From assembly GCA_021018815.1 (NCBI GenBank), contig JAITYX010000010.1, positions 4,216,001 through 4,280,000 on the forward strand: a stretch of 64,000 bases of DNA, read 5' to 3'. The DNA comes from Talinum fruticosum (taxonomy: Eukaryota > Streptophyta > Magnoliopsida > Caryophyllales > Talinaceae). This document shows, one piece after another, positions 59,636 to 64,000 of the stretch. Made by a program: the position numbers and the translations under genes. The stretch's first letter is position 1; the number at the start of each line of letters is the position of its first letter. A model generated the notes under the pieces. That model ran no database searches. It was not told the origin of the DNA and worked only from the letters and a program-made list of their open reading frames with translations.

Positions 59636-61199
59636 TGAAGACTCGGACACTCGCTCAATATCTTTCCGAGTCATGCAAAAGGAATCGTGTATAACGATGT
59701 TATTCATATAGAGTTTTGATTCCAAGGCATTCTCTGTGTCTTAGAAACTTACTTGAGTAAAATAATATTTTCTCTAAGTGATTCGGCCCTCACTTATGTC
59801 TTTTATCGCTTTCGCTTAGCGACTCGAAAACCGGTTCTTTATTTTGAGTTCACTCTCACTCGGATTAATCGCATTTCGAATATACCAAGTATTCCGCCGT
59901 TTCTCACTCGAATCCGACTTATGGGTATCTATTCTATTGTTTGCATAGTCAGCATTCGTAGTTCCTCTCGCTTAGTCTATATCAAGTTTTTACCACTCGA
60001 TATTCGTTATAGAACTTGATTCTTTGCTTAAGACTAAGTCATATGGAATTCCGAGTATCATGGATTTTAGACTCGTAAAATTCCATTTCTTTTCCGACTC
60101 GGATAATCAATTGCTTAATTATCATAATTATTTTATTATCTCGTGTCTAACCTTGGACCAAAGTATTTTATACTTTGAGAACCAAAGGTGTTTTACTTTT
60201 GTAGGTTATTCAATCGAGGATATCTTTTCAAACTACAAAAGTAGCCTGGCTTCAAAACGTCAAATCACCAAGCAGATATGGCTTTTCACCTTCCCCGCAT
60301 TAGTCCTGGAAGATTGTGTCGAAGTCATGCCGCTTCCATATCCGAAAACCGGAACGCTAAGCCTAACGGTGGTTTCCACCTCATTTTTCAAGACACAACC
60401 GATGGTTTAGGGACTTCCAAGAGAGTTAAACCGTTGTCCAACGTCCATATTTCAACGGATACTTTCGAGTGACTCGTAAAGCTTCTATCAATGGTCACAA
60501 AGGACTCTCGGTCGACGAGATGAAGATAACGGCTACTCTGCCTGGTCATCTATAAATCGAAGCCACTTCACAAGACTTGAAGGTTGCCGAACATATTGCT
60601 TATACATATACTTGCTCAAAGTCATTGTATTTACTTTCAATCTTCAACTTACAACTCCAACTCTGTAATTCATTACTCTCGAGTTGTAAGGTCTTGTACT
60701 CGATTACAAACTCTTCTTACATTCTTTGTAAGGTCCCTTGACTAAGCTGTAAGGGTTAACTTAGCTTAGTTGTCCCTAACTCGTAAGGGTTATCTCAGCT
60801 AGGAAGTACTAGATCGGATAAGGTAACTTCGAGTCTAGGAAAACTTGTATAGAGTTGTCCAAGGGAGCAACTCGGGTTCGACCGGCTCACGGTATTTTGT
60901 GGACTGGATTTGACTTCGTGTCCGGATTGACACGGGCCGTGGTTTTCTCGCCCAGGAGGGTTTCCACGTAAAATCTCTCGTGTTCTCTTTCGAGTTCATT
61001 CTAGACTCGCATGCAGCCTTACCGTGCTTGTTTATTCCGATTCATTGCTTTCGAGTCCAATCTTTTCTCGACCCCGTGTCTAGACTCGTAAACCGTCTTT
61101 GCCTCTTTTCGTCAAAAAGAGTGTGTTTTTGCGAAGAATTTTCTATCACCCTATTCACCCCCTCTAGGGTGACTCGGACTCTCCCCGAGCAAACCTTCA
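59636..61199 (+). mobile_element. SIRE-type solo LTR (1564 bp) inside element 2 gag
   Basis: Starts TGAAGACTCGG and ends AAACCTTCA. Flanked by CAAAG on both sides (59631-59635, 61200-61204). TATAAAT at 60551-60557 and CAAAGTATTTTATACTTTG at 60161-60179. No internal element sequence. The short frames inside (59753-60019, 60024-60410, 60980-61318) are LTR shadows. Confidence 0.95.
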
Positions 61200-62042
61200 C
61201 AAAGATTGTCCTAAAAGAAAGAAGGAAACAAAGAAGAAGGCTATCATGGCTACTTGAAGTGATGATGACTCATTTGAAGAAGATGATTCCGATGTTTCAA
61301 AGTGTCTTATGGCACTAACAGACTCGAAGTCGAGTCTAAATTAGACAATGAAAGCTCAAATATTGAGGAGGTAATTGAATACTTTCTAAAGTTCTTCAAA
61401 GTTGATTTCGCGGATATATTTATACTTTAGAAGAAAAGTCAAATTCGACTCTTCATAGTTCAAGGAACAACTTGAGTCTCTTACTATTGGGAGTAATATC
61501 CCGAAAACTAAATTAGGAAACTTGAGAGAAAATCGAAGGTACTTAAGACCAATGCTCAAAAAATAAGATCGAGTCCGAGTCACTCAAAACAAAGAATGAG
61601 CAATCGAAAAGGAAGCTCAATGAGTCTCAAGAGCTTGTTTTGAAACTCACTCAAGGTTGGAAAAACCTTGATCATTTACTCGGCTCTCAATATGTCTCAT
61701 TCAGGAAAGAAGGACTCGGTTATAATGCTAAAGAGGAATCCAATTCCTACCGAAATCTTTTCAAAACCGATTCCGTAATTGTAAAGTTCAAGAAGGCTGA
61801 GCATGGTCCCATTCATAAGAAGGAAAAGAGGACTGAGCCTAGACCAGCTTACAGGAAAAGCCTTCTCCACTTATTCACAAAAGAAAGGATTTTCAAAGAA
61901 AGAGACACGAGACTTAGTTTTCTAAAAAGAAGACTCGGAATCGGACTGCACTCCAAAATCATTCAAATTTGGATTCCTAAGAGTGTTCTTCCTCGAAAAG
62001 GACCACAAGTAAAAGGAGTTACTGGGTTTGTAAGAGGAAGTT
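61200..62042 (+). pseudogene. gag of element 2, C-terminal part
   Basis: Resumes with the last Cys-Pro codons of the zinc knuckle at ~61204-61211, then acidic and coiled-coil sequence (frameshifted, 61200-61640) and an open 134-codon frame 61640-62042. That frame contains 'FKKAEHGPIHKK' and a strongly basic end ('LLHLFTKERIFKERDTR'). Ends at TAG 62042. Confidence 0.85.
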
Positions 62043-62089
62043 AGAAGGGTTTGTTCATTTTTGTTTTGCAGGTAACTCGTAAGAAGAAG

Positions 62090-62460
62090 GGTCACTAGTA
62101 CTTGGACAGTGGATGCTCACGCCACATGTCAAGAGATTCAAGACTCTTTTCCGAGTTAGAGGATCCGAAAGGAGGTAAAGTCACATTTGGAGACAATAGC
62201 AAAGGCAAGATAGTAGGGATTGGCAAAATTGGTGAAGGAAACAACTCAGCTTAGTCCAGTCTACCTTGTCAAAGGGCTGAAATACAATCTCCTCAGTATC
62301 TCTCAACTATGTGACAAAGGCCAAGAGGTAAGATTCACTCGCACCAACCGCTACATTTTTTATGCAGTCACCAAAGAGGCTAAGCTCTCGGATCCGAGGT
62401 CGACTAACACCTATACTATCCCTCTCTCGAGATTCAACTCATAATCTATCTTACTTGAAA
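62090..62460 (+). pseudogene. Protease of element 2
   Basis: Intact active-site text Tyr-Leu-Asp-Ser-Gly-Cys-Ser-Arg-His-Met at about 62099-62130. The core continues ('KGGKVTFGDNSKGKIVGI'), a frameshift near 62235, then 'LSPVYLVKGLKYNLLSISQLCD' in 62220-62444. Confidence 0.86.
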
Positions 62461-63480
62461 GGATCTTTGAATGATGATTCATGGACTTGGCATCATAGAT
62501 TAGGTCATTTCAAGCATGCATACTATCATGAAACTTGCATCCCATGGATTGGTTAGGTGATTACCTAACTATGCATTTAAAAAAGATAAAATCTGTGAAG
62601 CATTGACGAAAGGGAAACAAGTAAGATCATCTTTCAAACCACCCAAAACTATATCTACATCCAAAGTACTTGAATTGGTTCATATGAATTTGTGTTGTGA
62701 AATTCCCGTGAAAAGCCTTGGAGGTAAATCGTATGTACTTGTCATTTTTGATGATTTTTCACAATTTACCTGGGTTTGTTTTCTTAAGAACAAGAGTAAA
62801 GCCTTCAAAGAGTTCACTAAGATCTGTAGGAAAATTTAAGTGGAGTCTCGGACTCGGATCATAAGGATTCAAACCGACCATGGAAGGGAGTTCGATTACT
62901 CACAATTTGCAGATTTCGTGACAAGAATGACATCTCCCAAAACTTCTCTACACCAAGAACTCCTCAACAAAATGGAATAGTGGAGAGAAAGAACAGAACT
63001 CTTGAAGAAATAGGAAGGACCATGGTAATTGAAAATGATCTAGCTTACTATTTTTGGGCTGAGGCAATCAACACAAAGAAACTACACACTCAATAGATGT
63101 CTCATCGAACCTATCATGAAGAAAACCCTTATGAGCTATACAAGGGAAAGAAGCCCAACATATCCTTTTTAGACCATTTGGGGGTAAGTGCTTCGTTCAC
63201 AACAATGGTAAGGAGCATATGACTAAGTTTGATGCTAGGTCGGATGAAGGTATATTTCTAGGTTATTCATCTCATAGTAAAGCTTATCATGTATTTAATA
63301 AAAGGACTAACAAAGTGGAAAAAAGTATCCATGTTGTCCTTGATGAGATTGATCTTGCCAGGATGAGTGAATCCACATACTCATATCTCAAGCTTAATAG
63401 AGACAAAGATGACCTTGCTGAAACCGAGCTAAAAAGAGTCAAAACAGAAGGACCGAGGAAACTCATAATGTTGTGACTCG
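62461..63480 (+). pseudogene. Integrase of element 2
   Basis: Zinc domain 'WTWHHRLGH' (~62485-62512), then frameshift; 'KICEALTKGKQ' (62590-62620) has lost the second Cys. In the frame 62603-62839 the first catalytic Asp reads Asn (HMNL). A stop at 62837 precedes 'TDHGREFDYSQF' (second Asp intact, ~62875) and 'NGIVERKNRTLEE' (Glu intact, ~62970). The C-terminal 'EGIFLGYSSHSKAY' lies in 63219-63476. Non-functional. Confidence 0.87.
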
Positions 63481-63739
63481 GATCGAACAAGTTCACGAGC
63501 CAGCTCAAAATGTCGAAGAATAAGTAAATATAGAGACTCAAGCAAGATCAACCAACCGAAGATCAACCTATTCAACTAACAAACTTGGTGAATCGGAGGA
63601 CATGTAAAGCTTTCAAATATGCATCCAGATCACCCACCCGAGAACATACTTTTTGACATCAACAGTGGGGTAAGAACTCGATCTTCTTTGCATAATCGGT
63701 GTGCATTTTCCGTATTCATATCATTAACGTAATCAAAAA

Positions 63740-63886
63740 TGCACTAGAGGCTCTAAATGAACCTGAATGTGTAGAGGCCATGCAAGAAGATATTAATCAA
63801 TTTGAAAGAAACCAAGTCTAGACTCGACCAAACGACCTTCCGACCACCCAATCATAGAAACCAAATGGGTTTTCAAGAACAAACTG
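63740..63886 (+). pseudogene. Start of reverse transcriptase of element 2
   Basis: 'ALNEPECVEAMQED' and 'TKWVFKNKL' segments in different frames, cut at 63886 by the inverted LTR. The 63481-63739 stretch is the integrase-RT spacer. Confidence 0.8.
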
Positions 63887-64000
63887 TGAAGGTTAGCTCT
63901 TTGAGAGTCTTAGTCACCCTAGAGGGGGTTAATAGGGTGATGAGGAAATTTTAACAAACTTGTAAGATTTAAGCTTGAAAAGAATGAACAAGACAACTCG
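63887..64000 (-). repeat. Inverted SIRE LTR entering from the right edge
   Basis: Starts TGAAGGTTAGCTC, the reverse of an LTR 3' end, and continues with 'AGTCACCCTAGAGGGGGTTAATAGGGTG' type sequence as at 21950-21990. Expected left duplication AACTG (63882-63886). Runs out of the window. Confidence 0.88.

Larger units (their letters stand above)
57203..63886 (+). mobile_element. SIRE-type copia element 2 (truncated by window and nested inserts)
   Basis: 5' LTR 57203-58640, primer site, gag (split by the solo LTR 59636-61199), protease, integrase and the beginning of RT, which is interrupted at 63886 by an inverted LTR. Inserted in the broken gene at 57202 (possible target GAAGA, 57198-57202; partner outside the window). 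Confidence 0.9.

Overview
The window looks like plant (angiosperm, probably eudicot) repetitive heterochromatin. I find no intact host gene and no intact transposon gene. The evidence is the TE content: SIRE/Maximus-type Ty1/copia elements with ~1.4 kb LTRs and initiator-Met primer sites, a Tat-type Ty3/gypsy element, a CACTA element with CACTACTA termini, TGTAACACCCC-type gypsy LTRs, and an ORF remnant of the plant-mobile-domain/Ulp1-MULE kind. All coding sequence is frameshifted or carries stops. I cannot name the species.

Layout. 636-10928: a structurally complete SIRE-type copia element (+) with perfect 5-bp target duplications ATGGG, diverged LTRs, decayed gag-pol and a ~2.4 kb region after pol that holds a third-ORF remnant. 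10934-17497: unassigned repeats and a gypsy-type LTR (14410-17117). 17118-21933 and 46272-50261: one Tat-type gypsy element on the minus strand, cut in two inside its reverse transcriptase. It carries an extra ORF remnant on the opposite strand (17498-19074), between integrase and the expected 3' end. 21934-46271: the insert that splits it, a minus-strand SIRE-type solo LTR swollen to ~24.3 kb because its U3 has become a tandem array of about 27 units of ~830 bp. Inside the array sits a 1437-bp CACTA element (41804-43240, TSD GCA). 50262-54209: a gypsy LTR tip and an internally deleted minus-strand SIRE copy. 54640-57202: a broken ORF with a probable long 5' intron full of ACACTA/TAGTGT words. 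57203-63886: a second plus-strand SIRE copy, hit by a solo LTR inside its zinc-knuckle codons (59636-61199, TSD CAAAG) and, at the window edge, by another inverted SIRE LTR.

The main discovery candidate is the array. Its two ends are recognisable SIRE LTR ends, the flanks show a (decayed) target duplication, and removing the insert rejoins the Tat reverse transcriptase in one frame. The satellite therefore appears to have grown inside a single LTR. Its centre has an alternating two-type (dimer, ~1.66 kb) structure while its edges are more divergent, as expected for a maturing satellite. Layering gives an order of events: Tat first, SIRE LTR into Tat, array growth, then CACTA into the array.
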